A DNA stretch of 64,000 nt from Takifugu bimaculatus (GCA_004026145.2 CP034991.1:3990794-4054793); one strand, 5' to 3'; shown: positions 47,023 to 59,971, counted from the first letter of the stretch. The notes: generated from the letters alone by a model not told the origin. Made by a program: numbers and translations.

Positions 47023-50000
47023 TCACACCACCTGGCAAAGAATCAAACAAAACGATAAAGTGGTGCATTTAAACAGTTTACAAATCCTAACAAATGACGT
47101 TTTTACCTGAGAGCCGTGTAGGTGTCGGATGCATGATGCTCCTTTCCAGCATGCATGATCAATGAGGAGGGCACCTGTCAACACACACACACACACATGC
47201 ACACAGTTTTCACCCACCACAGTCGTATTTAAAAAATTAAACTCAGACCATCCTACAAATACTCATTTTGGTTTTGACTGAACTTGATATAATAACATTT
47301 TCTAGGTTTATTATGTATTATCAGTGTTATTATTTTAAAGGAGTATATGAACATATATGGTACGAACCTGTGTATGTACGAGCCAAGCTGTAAGCCAAGT
47401 CTCTGGCTGCCAGCTCCAGGTAACCTGGTGCTTTAGTAGCTGCTCCCTGAATGAAATCCTTCAGTTCAGAGAGAGCCCGGTCCACAGAGTTTACTGCAGG
47501 AGCCAATGAAGAAACCCCAGATGCACTTGCAAGCAGGGACTATGAGAGACACACAAATGTGAATGACATTTCAGTTCAACTCTCCCTGACCTGGAACTTG
47601 TAGGTGGTAAGGCATTCAGCAGGATCATTTCCATCTCTGCACCTTGGTATGTGTGAAATAAGCATGAAGAACCATTCCTGAGCTGCGTGCAACACAGCGA
47701 AGCACATCCAGAGACAGAATATTTGTGGTACCTTCCCAAATACTCAACACCTGAGAGAGAAAGACACCAGAAAGCCTTTAGATTTTAGAACCATTAACAC
47801 AGATATCGGTGGTTACGTCTCCCCTCACCTGTGCATCACGAAGTAATCCTGGCAAACCAGTGTCTTCCATGTAGCCCTGTCCACCAAAACATTCCAAACC
47901 CTCTGAAACCACAGCCACTGCCTGAAACAGACACGGATGTTCATGAGGAAATCAGTATTTTTACATCCTATATTTACAGATGCTTGCATGTAGATCCATT
48001 ATCTCATCTTGTGCTTTAATTACTTTAGAATTCCAAATGCTTTCAGCTTCTTCAGATAGCTGAAAGTGGAAATATGAGACTTGGCCAGTAATAGAAACCA
48101 CTCACCTGCTTCCCAGTGTACAGTTTGACCACAGGAGTCAGAAGACGCAGTAGGTTCGTATCAAGCTGGGAAGCTACGCCACTTTCCTCCCGACCCAGCA
48201 GACGGCACACATCCATGACCATGAGGAACGCTCCACGAGTCTCTACCTGCTCGTGGAAAGAATGAATGATGCGGTTCTAGAAGCAGTGTTGAGGGGTGAT
48301 TTGTGCTCATCATCTCACCTCCATCCTGGCGAGGGTCTGCGTGTGAAGGGTGTGGTCCTTAAGAAGTTTTCCAAAGGCGGTCCGTCGAGTGGCGTAGTCA
48401 CGAGCTAACTGGACCACCCTGCCAACACACCCCATAGGAACAGCATAGTTTAGAAGGAAGCACAGGATGCTGTGTAGTAATACCAGTTGAGTCCTATCGT
48501 GCCTTCTCATCGCAGCAGCTGCAGAGATGCTGTTGTGGATTCGGGTTATAGTCAGCATGTTAGCAATGGAGGCCACGCCTCTCCCTTCCTCTGAGAGCTG
48601 CAATCATCCAAACAAAAGTATTTACTCAAACACAAATCATTGTGCATCATCTCAGCAGGCACTACAAATCAGACTTATCTCGTCCGTTTAGTTTTTATTT
48701 TCAAATAAATGTAAAAAAAAAAAACCCTGTGTTTTACTGTGGGAAAATCAGACCCTGTGTGCCTGCAAGCCATCCAGGAGTAACTCAGCAGTCGGCATCT
48801 GTCTGGTCCCCAGCTTGTCCTTCAGTCTCTGAACCTCGATGCCCTTCAGTCGGCCATCTTCATCGCGACTGACCTCTGCATAGAACAAAGTCAGACCCTT
48901 GCTGCCCTGTGTGTCAGAGACAGGCACACATGTTTACAATGATTAAATCATTCTGATAACTGACGTTTAGAGAAGATTAAGAAAACTGCTGTACCGGTGT
49001 GGTGGCTCCTCTCCTGTCCTGCACTCTGGCCAGTGTGAGAGTCACATCTGCGTCTGTAGCGGAGGTGAACCACTTGAAGCCGTGTAGCTTGTACGAGCCG
49101 TCTGTCTGCGGAACGGCCACCGTCTCTGTACCACTGGCTGAGGAAATACATGAGAGCTTCTTTCTGCAGTGATAACTGTAGTGATACAAATCTCTACAAC
49201 CGGTTTTATTTTCAGCATTTATTTATTTGCTCAGTTTCCTTTGCAATTTTTACTAAATCTATCTGCCCAGTAAGTCTTGAAAGAGAAGAGAACAACAAAA
49301 TAATCACCAGTGAGCTAAACAAATAAGAGTTCCCACTCACCCACATCAGATCCTCCACGCCTCTCCGTCATCCACTGCCCGGAAGTCCAGAAACTTTCTG
49401 GCTGACGGGTGGTCAGGCGACTGTAGGCTTCCTCTACTGCCGATGAAATACCTATGGACTTGACACACACGCAACCAGAGAACCACCAAAGTCAATGAGA
49501 TCTAGGGAGTTTATATGTTTATATGAGACAGCTGTTCAACGTGCATTTCTACTCACACTAAACATTTAATAATTTCAGCAGTATTTCAATTATATAACCG
49601 AGGCATGATGAAGCAGAGAGAATTGCACTGTTAACTGCTAATGAGGCTGTTGTAAAACTTATATTATGAATGACAAACCTGGATGACTTTAGCAGCTCCG
49701 TCTGTCATGGCCAGTGGACACGTGTAGAGTCCCGAGGAAGGAGAGAAGAGGAACAACTTGCACATCTGGTACACACGACTGCAATGCCCATACAACACAG
49801 TTTAATATGCAGCAACATCCAAACTAATTGTGTAAAATGGAAAATGATTGGTGTTCATTTAAAAAGGAAATGGCGAGCTCTCCTAACCTCCACTCTCCAA
49901 AGGACCTCTCATAACCAATGGCTACCAGGCCTTCCTGTGCTGACAGGTCCTTCATACGTTTCCATGCTGGGGAGGTCACGATGTGGTCCACTCTGCCTCC

Positions 50001-50537
50001 CCAGGAGTCAAAGTGCACCAGCCGTGGAGGATTAAGCTCACACTCTCTGCCCCACTCGTCCACCTCATTGGCCACTCGCTCTCCAAACTTACACAAGTCT
50101 GAAAGGGCTTCCTGTGCACAGGTGAACACATCGCCTGCCTGGTATCATAGATCCTGTGCAGTCAAACTTAAGGAAAAACTGTTATATTTTCCGAAATCAA
50201 ACACATTTGCAAAGTATTTGTACCTTCAGCGCGCTTTGGATGCATTCGTGTTTTTCCTTACCCGTTCAGGCAGATGTCTACTCAGGTACCCTCTGAGCAA
50301 GGCATCCTCCAGAAATGGATTCTTCAGAACTGGCCTATCCTGAAAGAAAGATCCTATCCTGGCTCCAGAGAATGGGACTTGGGCTGTAGCCTCCCAGACT
50401 CGCTCCTCATCTGCTGTTGAACCTGTTGCAGCTACATGAGCTGATCTAACACAGACTAGAGGGCGGGAGACACCACGCCAGGCCAGAGAGCAGCTTCCTG
50501 CCAGGGGACGGTTCAACAGGGCTGTGCTCACCGGCAT
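47023..50537 (-). CDS. AidB/ACDH-11-type acyl-CoA dehydrogenase
   Basis: Fourteen coding exons on - join in phase: 50537-50262, 50111-49888, 49778-49679, 49458-49341, 49137-48995, 48906-48754, 48597-48503, 48418-48319, 48246-48106, 47921-47829, 47750-47643, 47539-47368, 47174-47107 and 47031-47023; 599 residues. The chain has a mitochondrial-looking leader (Arg/Ser/Ala-rich, few acids), the ACAD signature MTERRGGSDVG (about 230-240), the FAD-contact motif RDYATRRTAFGK, a later GGQGYMEDTGLPGLLRDAQ and IWEGTTNIL with Glu about 487 in the catalytic-base position. The long N-terminal part (PRLVHFDSWGGRVDHIVTSP) is typical of the AidB branch, including bacterial AidB and nematode ACDH-11, rather than short/medium-chain ACADs. 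It should oxidise acyl-CoA (probably long or unusual chains) with FAD; the substrate is unknown. Exon 7 uses a GC donor. I do not know the fish gene symbol. Confidence 0.88.
47180..47197 (-). repeat. (GT)n on sense strand before dehydrogenase exon 13
   Basis: (CA)n on +, read as (UG)n in the transcript, 5 bases upstream of the exon 13 start at 47174. Confidence 0.85.
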
Positions 50538-51148
50538 GGATGACAGCTTCCTACAGAGACAACAAGGAAGACGGCAGAAGACTTATTTTCGTCTCTAGGC
50601 ATTTTATGGGTTTTAAACTCCTTTTGGAATGCATTCTTGTGTGGACTAAATATGGGAAAAAAATCGTAACATTCATTTGCAAAAAGACCAAACTTTAAAA
50701 TATTTACTTCAAGCTAATGGTTAGTGGCTGCTAACGTTATAAAGAATATATTTGCGATCTTGTTTAGAATGGATAAGATTTGTCGCAAAGTCGAGAGCTT
50801 TTGTCACAAAAACCTAAGAAATCTGCACGACGGCCCAAAAGTGGGTTAAAGTTCAACACATTTGTGCATCGCGTAGCGTCATATTTTCTGATTAATATTT
50901 GATCACATTTAAAGCAGGCGACCTTGCAACTGAGAATTGTTTTCTGCAATATTCACCGAAATATTATAGAAATGCAACACCTATGACAACAAAACCAGTG
51001 TTAGCAATTAAGCTAATAGAAACCATAATTAGGATTTAACTCGATACTCTCGATGTAATAGTAGTCGTCAAACTTATAGATACAACAGAAAATATAAGGT
51101 GACATGTCTTACTAGACGCACAGGCAGGTTTTGTGGCTGCCAACTCAC

Positions 51149-51200
51149 CGCAACTAAAAAACGTAAAACCTGAACACGCAGCTGAGCCACTCTCGCGAGA
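51149..51200 (-). promoter_or_regulatory. TCTCGCGAGA core promoter and non-coding exon 1 of the dehydrogenase
   Basis: A perfect TCTCGCGAGA palindrome (51191-51200) sits about 50 bases upstream of a GCG/GTGAGT donor (exon end 51149). This element is a known CpG-promoter motif of housekeeping genes, bound by BANP when unmethylated. It is well placed to start the dehydrogenase transcript leftwards. TSS position is inferred. Confidence 0.65.
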
Positions 51201-52576
51201 GTCTGGTGTCTGAACGTGAATTGAAAGAGCGTCCCGGTTCAAAGTGGTTTATCATTAATGTGAAAATCAGGCGAAAGACTTAAAATAACCTTAAGCCTGA
51301 ATTGCTGGTATTGCATTATCTTAGTTTAAATTGGCAGTTCACTTTAAAAATGCAAAGCTTCTACCTGCATATCTTCCTGCAAGTGGAAATAGCAAGAATA
51401 TAGATTTTCTCATAATTTAGACGCAGATATTCACGTCAACGTTGTGTGTAATCATCCTTTTATCAGAACATGAACTGAGCAATTTAAGCAATGACTAGAA
51501 TTAAGCCACAGCCCAGAAAGTGCATTCTCTTTAAATAGATGAAAATGACAAGGAAGAAAAATTCTACATTTATTTACATTTACTTTAAGATTATTCATGG
51601 CAATACCAACACTGAAACCATCTCACCAAGACAGAAAACATTTCAGATGCAACCCAGCAGGAAAGTTCAACTGATTTGACTAAATTATGTAAAGCGAAGA
51701 ATCATGTCTTTCATTTGTATTTTTGCAAATCCTACAATTGCTGGAATTGTGTAATAATTCCACTGTAAATTAACAACTGGTAATTTTTTTTATCAAAGTT
51801 GGACTGAATGTCACATTGGTTCTGCCTCATATATTTTCAGAAAACAGGCAGTCAAGTGGACAAATGCGAGACAGAAAAATAATAAATGAGCCAAAAGAAT
51901 GTTTGTTAACAACATTCACACACAAAAGCTCAGACTGTACGGATTTATTTTCTTTTTCAGTAGATCTGTCAAAAATACATTTTTTGTCCCAATCAGAACA
52001 AAATGAAAGCATGCATCTTGTAATAAAACTTTTCGATAGTTTAAAAATCTGTTCAAAAAGGAGCACAGAGGCACTGAATAGTTATGAACATGTAGCCTTT
52101 GCGTTTAAATGAAATTTTTTTCTCCAAAAATAATCTCGGAATACTAGCGTAAAGTGTGGGGGGATGAAGGACAATATCTATACTGATAAAAACGTAACTC
52201 GTTTGTCGATGTAACAGAAACATTCAAGCCCAATAGTATTCTGGTAGTTTAAGATGAAAAAAACTGGGCAACACTTGAGAATCCATGATATAGAAAAATA
52301 AAAATATATAATACAGTCTGAAAGTTGGTTTTAAATCTTACTGGTGATCCAAAACACATGTAGTCTGCAGTTTGTCACAGCATTAGGAACAGATAAAAAC
52401 AACTGCGTTAAACCTACATTAAGTTGAAAAATCAAAGTGGTTTTAAACATAGATTAAACGAAGATCAAATTTAGTATAAGTGATGATCACTGGAGGGATA
52501 AATCAGGAATATATTCTTAAATATTTACAGTCTACTCTCTACATGTGAGTCTTTGGGAGCATAATGGTATGTAGTG

Positions 52577-52586
52577 TTTATTTATT
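52577..52586 (-). terminator. Candidate morc2 polyadenylation signals
   Basis: Two overlapping AATAAA hexamers on the - strand about 50 bases after the stop codon; a more distal AATAAA also lies at 51569-51574. Confidence 0.35.
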
Positions 52587-52632
52587 TAAAAAAAAAACTG
52601 CATATCCTGTTTTCTCCACTTGCTGTTTTCCT

Positions 52633-55600
52633 TTAATCACCCTTGGTGAGAAGGTCTTCTATGTATGCGTCCAGTTCGTCATCTGTGTTTATGTCAATGT
52701 CCTAGAAAAGCAAGAAAAGGATTTTATTTACTGCAGCAGTGAGAGTAGGGGTGTACTTAACATAATCAGCAGTCACCTCTTGGACTTTCTGTAGAAGTGC
52801 TACAATATTTGTTCGCAGGTTCTGCAGTTTCTCGTCGGCTTCTTTCAGCTTGAGCTCAAGGCTGTTGCTCTTCTCTTCCACAGCTTTGGCCCTGGCATCA
52901 GCTCGGCTCTGGTAGGAGTTGCACAGTGACTGGAGACCGCATTCATACTGCTGGAAATACTCTTTCTAAAAGGAGAAGAGAGCATATTTGATGCGAATGG
53001 CCTTAGAAGGAAAGACCAGGTTTGATTTACTTTTAAACTTCAAGTTCATCCTTTTTTTTTCCTTCATTTGTTTGTCTTACCAAAGGAAAAGCGACCAGTT
53101 CCTCAGCTGCCATGCTGTTAACGTCATCCTTCGAAATCCGAAAAGCAGGAGGGAAAAAGTAACGCAGCATTGTCCTGCCAACATGAGCGTGGATACATCA
53201 GTGTGATAGATATATTTAGTATAGCTGCTAACTTCTGTAGTCCTCCCACCTTAACATGTTGACCAGGCTGTCTGTCACCTCTCGACTGGTTCCTGGCTGA
53301 GTGGTGTCTGGCTCCATAGGTGCCGGCCCCTTCTCAGTCTCCTGCTGTGTGTCAGGAGTCTGAGAGCTCGGGGATGCCGGCCGCATTAACCGCACCTCAT
53401 CGCTACCCTTAAACACCCTTTGTAGGCACACAAACAAATTGTTGTTTCATATGTTAGGTCAAAACAACGTGGAAAGGCATGAACGGAGAACAGCATCGTA
53501 CCATCGGTCCTTAGGTGTGGATCTGGGTACATAATCAAACTTCACTTTCCAGCGAACACTCTGTTTATTGGTCTCCACAGCGATGACTTTGCCGGTGAAC
53601 CACTCCTTGTTGACACGCACTTCCACCAGCAGACCTTTATCTGTAAAAAAGATAAAGTACCTTCATAGAAGTTCTTTTTAGCTTTTACGGCTTCTTTTTT
53701 TAAGGATCCGTGAGGGGGGGATGTGCAGTGCAGGGCCATTCTCTCACCTTTCTGAGCATTCTTGGCATCGTTGTCTGGTTCCTGCTGTTTGGAGTTTGCG
53801 GGATGCAAAATCAAATTGTGTTATTATCATTGTAGTGAGAATGAAAATGCTTAGTTAAACAGGGTTCCAGAAGAAGCACTCGCTTTTCTGGTGAAGAATT
53901 ACAGCTAAAGCCCATGCAAGCTCAAGAAGTGGTGACTATGACATGTCACTAACAGGGATACAGAATGATACAACATTAGTAGACACTAGAACAACATTAG
54001 TGGTGAGAACCATGAGCTCAGAATACACCCGGACCAGATGAGGTTAGAGAAATTTAGAGAGCGAACCAGGTAAAGCTACCTTTAATCTAGCCCCATGCTG
54101 TGGCATGGAACTGGATTTAGCAACAGGTGTTGGCATAGCTGCTGTCTGCCACATAGGAGTACAAAGTCCTTTCTGCCCGGGCTGTGAGCATTTGTAAACC
54201 TGCAAAGTCAACATCACATGAGGTCTAATTTTAAGTGCCATCTTCTGCCCTCACATCCAGGAACTCCAATCTCAGTCACCAAATGAGCCCTACATGGTCA
54301 GATGTGTCATCTTGAAAGTAGTTTGGAATTCACTTTATGACAAGGGTTTGTTTTATAGCTGACCATTGCTTTATAACACCTTTATACTGGTTCTCTTTCT
54401 TCACTTATACTGTGTGATTATAACAATTAGGTTAACCATTAGCAAAGGTAAGTTTGCATGTTAGATTGTTATTGGCATATCTCAAAAAGCAGTGCACAGA
54501 TGAGGTCATTTTGTACCCAGTATTTGTGGCACTGGGTACAGGTATGGATGGGGAGTAACCGTCAGTTTTCAAACCTGGATGGGGCCTCAAAAGCTAGTTT
54601 TAGAATTCCACTATGGGAGAGCAATTAAAAGCAAGCGAAGGAGTGCGCAAAATTCATAAAGATGCTCCACCAGAGTTTAAGAGTAATCTTATTTAGCATC
54701 TTATTTAACAAACATTTCTAATCATGCAGGAGATCACACCAGTGCCAAAGTTTACCTCTTCCAACTTGCCGCGTTTGGGGGGGGTGGGCTTCTCCAACAC
54801 CTTTCCAAGGGCCGCAGCCATTTTGGATTTCTTTGATTGTGTTTTGTCCACTTCACTGTCTTCATCTTCCTCTTCTTCGTCCTCCTCCTCCTCTTCTTCC
54901 TCCTCCTCCTCCTCTTCCTCACTGTCGTCTTGCTCCACAATTCTCTTGCGCTGCCCAGTAGCTACAGCCTTGGCTGCTGTTTTGGCAGCCGTCTGAAGAA
55001 AAGGAAACAGATATTGTGTCAAACGGTGTTTGGAAGTTGGTCAAGTGCTGATATTTGAACTTTGTGCTGACTCTTCAGTCTTGAATTATCAAACTTTTCA
55101 CCTACCCGTGAACTGCGGCTAGCTGCTGGGGTCTTTGCGGTAGCTTTGGTTACAGGTGTAGGCAGCGGAGACTTGGCTGCAGCCCTGGACTTTGGTGGCT
55201 CAACTTTTGGTGGCAGCGATGGGGCGGGAGACCGAGTGGGGCGCTGAGAAGCAGTACGAGCCTGTGGGTTACTGGGGGCATTTTTGAGGAGAGCAGGAAG
55301 TGGTGGGGAGCGGGGTCGTGTCGCTGTCCTTACAGAAGACCGGGACGGCTGAAAGGCAGACAAGATCATAAAGTAACTGGAAACAAAGCGAACAGTGACG
55401 TAATTTTGAATGAAGCAGACAAGCAACAACAGCAAATAAAGAGGGTAATGAATAAATAAGGACAGTACAGTAGGAACAGCACCTGAGTAGGGCTCTCTGT
55501 TGGTTTCATGCTGACCTCCAGTGGTAGTTTCTTAATGTCTGCTGCTGATTTGATGGTGCTGGTTTTCTGGGAGTAAACGTTATCATCCATCAGCAAACGC

Positions 55601-58600
55601 ATTGCAAGAAACCCAGGTAGACATCAATGAAAGAGCTACCTGCAGTGCCTCTAATTTCTCCTGCTGCTGTTTGATTTTCTCTGCCAACTCTTTCTTCTTG
55701 TCTTCGGAGGACACTTTTTCTTTCTTAAGAACACCACATGGAATGTTCTGTTTCTGCTCAGGGGCATCACACCTGAAATCACAGCGGTACATATTATATG
55801 CATGTAGCAGAGTAAAAGGCTGCACTGATGAGCTCTGCACATTTAATTTACAAAACTGGAATTTACAGCACTTTTTTTGTACCTGTCCTGCGTGCCGTCA
55901 GGGTTCATGAGACACACCCAACTGTCTGGATAGCGCTTGTCCACGGCATCCATCTGGAATGGTAATGTTCTCCACTTTAAACATTTATCTGAAAATTAAG
56001 AATTCAGAATGTTGCGTTATTTTGGTATTATGTCTCCGTTTTTGAATGTATGAGAAGTCTGACGCTTACCACACTGAATGGTAATGGGAATCTCCATGGC
56101 ACGGCGTCTCTTGTATCTCATGTCAGCTGATGGAGCAGAAGACCAGCTGGCAGAGAGATATCCAAACTCATCCCAGAACTTCACTATGCCTTTCTGAGCT
56201 GTGGACACACACACACACACATGCACACACAAGTGTTTCATGCAGGAGGTTTTTCCATTATCATCATGCTTTAAGTGATCTTTGAGTGCCCATTAACACC
56301 AGAGAGAAACTCACCTATGTTTGCATCCTTCCAATACTGGGCTAGGTGTTCCCCCATGGATTTCAATAAATGTCGATATTCCTTTGCATCAGCAAAATCC
56401 TGTTTGTTGTGAGTGGGCTCTAAAACTAAATAAGGGACATCCACCACTCCAACCACACCTCCGCAGGCCCTAGAATGGACAGATGGGATAGGATTAAGGC
56501 CTTTTCCAATAACCAAAATGTGACTCTCACCTGTACATTGTGTGCTTTTAACTTACGTGCCTCCCTCCAACTGGGGACCGGTTTTCTCATACATCTTGAT
56601 GAGGCGTGAGCAGTTGTACACAAACATCCCATCCAGGTCCCTCTGTTCAATATTCACCCCAAAAATAAAATTCAGCTCCTTTGGCTCCTTTAAAGCTCTG
56701 AGAACACAGAGGGGCCAGCACATATAGCAAAGCCATGCATTTGAACTTAAACACAATTCTAAACTTCTTATATCAAATCCAGGTTCTTTTCTGATCATAC
56801 TTCTGTTTGGCTTCCAGAATTCTTTTCTTCATTTCAGCATCCCGTTTGAGCATCATGGCTGAATCTTGAACCTTTCTCAGGAGGGCCTAAAGTATGGCAC
56901 GATTGACAACAGGGGGAGACATCAGATTGGGGTTGACAAAATACACAAACATTGGAATAAACACAGAACTTACACGTGATTCTTTTGACACACTGTCTCC
57001 CACTCTGGCCTCAAATTCTAAGCGCTTGCTCTCTGCCTCTCTTGATTTCTCCTCAGCTGATAAAAAAAAAAAAAGCTGCGATGAGCCGGAGCAGCGACAG
57101 TAAAAAAAAACATATGAAAACACATGCAAAGACCAACCCACCGATCTTTGCAAGATGATCGGCTTTCTTGACCTCCTGCTCAGCACGGGTTTTAAAACGA
57201 GTGGATGAGTATTTATAAACCCTATCATCAAAAACAACGCAAATTACTTCCCGAAATAACAAATGCAGATACCGTATTCATATTGTTGCACATTACCTTG
57301 GTTTATACAGGCAGCAGGACAGTCTCTTGGTTCGGACTTTATGACCCTGGATAAAAATCCTCATGCGTGGATCGATGTACAGAACAGCAGCATAAGCTCT
57401 GAACGATCTCCGCTCAGGCTTTCTGTGTGAGCAGCAAATATGGCTCAATATAATAAGAATAAAACCAAGTCCACATGAAGTTTGGTGACTATATGATTAA
57501 ACTCACACTCCTTCAGCCGGTGTCCCAGCCATGAGTATGTCCTGGTGATCCGTCTCAAAATCCAGCTCCGGTTCTCTGTTGTCCATCAGCTTTAAGTTAT
57601 AGATGATCACCAGGGTCCCTTTAAACAAAACACTTAAAATGAGAATGCTAAATAATAAAAAATGTCACAAAGACCCGTTATAATCATGTATTTTATAGAA
57701 ATGTGGAATCGCGTTGTATGTCACAATTGATCCCATCTGTTCCAACATCTGAACACTTTACAATCAGGGCATCCTTCTGCTGTGTTTCCCATCAAGATAC
57801 TGGTTATGAATTTGATATTTGTATTTATTGATTTCTTTACACGGACACTTGTGCTTACCGCTGCTACTTTCTATTTTGCTGAACTGCTCCATCAACTGAT
57901 TCCAATCACTAAAAGGTGAATATTTGAAGATCAACTCTGTCTCTACAGCATACTTTTCTGGGTCCAAAGTTATCGGCTCTTTAGTATTCAAATCCCATGA
58001 GGGAAGTGGGACAATCACCTGTAAAGACACAATAATGGAAACGGGTTATACAACTATATGCTCGATTGCCCCCCTAATGAAAACCTAATATTAGAATTTG
58101 CAAACGACAGAATCTAGTTTACTTTCACCAACTATACAATTTTAACCACTGAATATATTTTTTATTAGAATCTGATGCAAATTTTCACGACATATCTTTT
58201 ATCTACATATTCAGAAAATAAAAGCATCACACAGATGGTTGAGATACACTGAGCAAAAGTTTGGATTTGTTATTTATTTGGACACGCTCAACCATGCATA
58301 TCTATAGACTCATAAAAATATTAGGTTTCCTCTCCTGAGCTTTTGTTCATCCATATACACACCAGTCATCATGTCACACACTGCCTGCTTTACACAGCTT
58401 CTCATTATTTATAACAAAAGAGTCAGAAAATAAATAGAAAATACAGCTCCAGACAACTCTTAGGTGTGGTTTTGTTATGCTGCGACAGGCCTAGACCAAT
58501 AATTTAAACTCTGACCTCATCAAGTCCCTCCTCCTCATGAAAGGTCCTCGACAGGAAAAGGCATGTCAGCTTGTTGTCCTTTTTTGTAAACAAGATGAAG

Positions 58601-59971
58601 TCTTTCCCAATTCGCATTGAGCCACTGAAATTAATTTTTTAAAAAAAGAAAAGAATTAAAATTGGTGCACCACAGATCTTGAATATTTGGCACTCAAAAT
58701 GGATGACAGTCTTACGATTTAAGTCCATTTCCGTACTGGCCAATCTGAGTGGACTCCAGTGAGCGTTTGCTTGATTTGCCAAACTGAATGACATGCGTGG
58801 CATCATCTACCAAGGGAAGGTGATAAGCATTTTTACCCCAGAAAAAACAAACATTACATAATCAAGTAAATTTAAGAGTGAGATGAGCTTACTGGGATCC
58901 ATTCCAATGCCATCATCCAGAAAACAAAGCATATTACCGCCTCTTAACTCAGGTCTTTTTTCTGACAGCAGATGGAAAAGTGTAAGAGGTATTTAATGAC
59001 TAGGAGTGGCTTATATTCTCTGATCTACAACCCCACCAGACATACAGTACCTGTGTAAATGTCTATTCGTGTAGCACTGGCGTCTCTGTAAAAAGAAATA
59101 AGACAGAAATAAGATGCAGACATATTTCAAGAAACGATGTTGGATTAACAGAATGTTTAAAAATAAGGCCTGCAGCAAAAACATTATGGGTACCTCGAAT
59201 TGTCAACCAGCTCTGCCAAGGCTCCAAATAAGAACTCGTGGGTTGTGCTGAAAACACACCAAAATTCTCATGAGTTTTTTCTTTAATATTAAAAAAACAA
59301 TATGTGCATATAATCTGCTGGGTTGTAACTTATTCATTTCATATCGATTGGTATTGTTTAGCAGGATTTATAGAACTTGCTTTTAATCACTATTCTTTTG
59401 GTGAAAGGTTCCCAGGGTTTCTGTGTACGAGCCCAGGATATCTTCGACATCTTTCTGAATATACTAACTTGGTGGATCGTTCCAAATTCAAGTGAAAGAG
59501 TTTTCCAGTTGATCAGGAAATGCCACTGGTTCCACCTTCATTAATGTGAAACGACCAATATTGTTCCCATCAACTGTCAAAAACTCCAGTTACATCAAAA
59601 AATGACCCATAAGTTACAGAATTAGATCAATCTGAACACAAAAAAGTAGATTGTAGCATGAAATCAGTCTATATAGTGACAACATTTCTCACATCATTTG
59701 TTCCAGTCTAAGTCTAGAAAACCTTTCTCTTGCAAAATTAAATGTTCACATTATAATCTTTCTACTGGAATACTAGAAAGCTTTTCCAAAAGCATTTGCC
59801 ATGCCAGCATTTATATTTAGTAGGTGGTAGCTTTAGTAGTAGGTGCGCTTCATATGAGCCATAATAATGTCATGTAATGCCAACATCAGAAACCAGGACT
59901 TACGAATTTGTGTGCAGGTATTCGAACGTAAGCTGAGCCCTGCTCAGAGAGCTGTAGTTGGAGTAGGCCAT
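52633..59971 (-). CDS. morc2: MORC2, GHKL-ATPase CW-zinc-finger chromatin silencer
   Basis: Twenty-seven exons on - join in phase to 1037 residues (human 1032). Exons run from 59971-59904 and 59247-59194, through 56697-56557 and 55988-55883 (CW), to 52965-52777 and 52701-52633. The GHKL ATPase starts MAYSNYSSLSRAQLTFEYLH and has ELVDNSRDA (Asn about 39, Mg-ATP), DDGIGMDP and GQYGNGLKSGSMRIGKD. A coiled-coil insert follows (EEKSREAESKRLEFEARV), then EPTHNKQDFADAKEYRHLL and the CW finger (CDKCLKW, SWVC, DRCD; Cys ligands present). After a proline-rich stretch and a long Glu/Asp run (about 708-735) come the chromo-like domain (VEVRVNKEWFTGKVIAVE) and a C-terminal coiled coil ending YIEDLLTKGD. 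MORC2 compacts chromatin and works with the HUSH complex to silence repeats and long intron-poor genes. One 40-codon exon (54199-54080) is not in the human protein as I know it. Confidence 0.95.
54080..54199 (-). other. Possible additional morc2 exon (40 codons)
   Basis: On the - strand it has an acceptor (TTTGCAG), exactly 120 open bases, and a donor (AAG/GTAGCT), and it starts and ends at phase 0, so it can be included or skipped without changing frame. It encodes VYKCSQPGQKGLCTPM and more, poorer in charge than its neighbours. It could be a fish-specific or alternative exon, or chance. Confidence 0.45.
56205..56220 (-). repeat. (GT)n on morc2 sense strand before exon 15
   Basis: (CA)n on +, (UG)n in the transcript, ending 6 bases before the exon start at 56198. 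Confidence 0.8.

Larger units (their letters stand above)
50538..52632. other. Dehydrogenase 5' region and morc2 3' UTR
   Basis: On the - strand, an acceptor at 50551-50552 precedes the dehydrogenase ATG and a donor after 51149 closes a short non-coding first exon, so 50553-51148 is probably a 5' UTR intron. The promoter element is at 51191-51200. 51210-52632 is AT-rich; its right part is morc2 3' UTR (AATAAA on - at 52577-52586). Nothing else is recognisable. Confidence 0.5.

Noticed and set aside
54724..54996. Serine-rich + strand ORF
   Set aside because: Antisense shadow of the Glu/Asp-rich morc2 exon.
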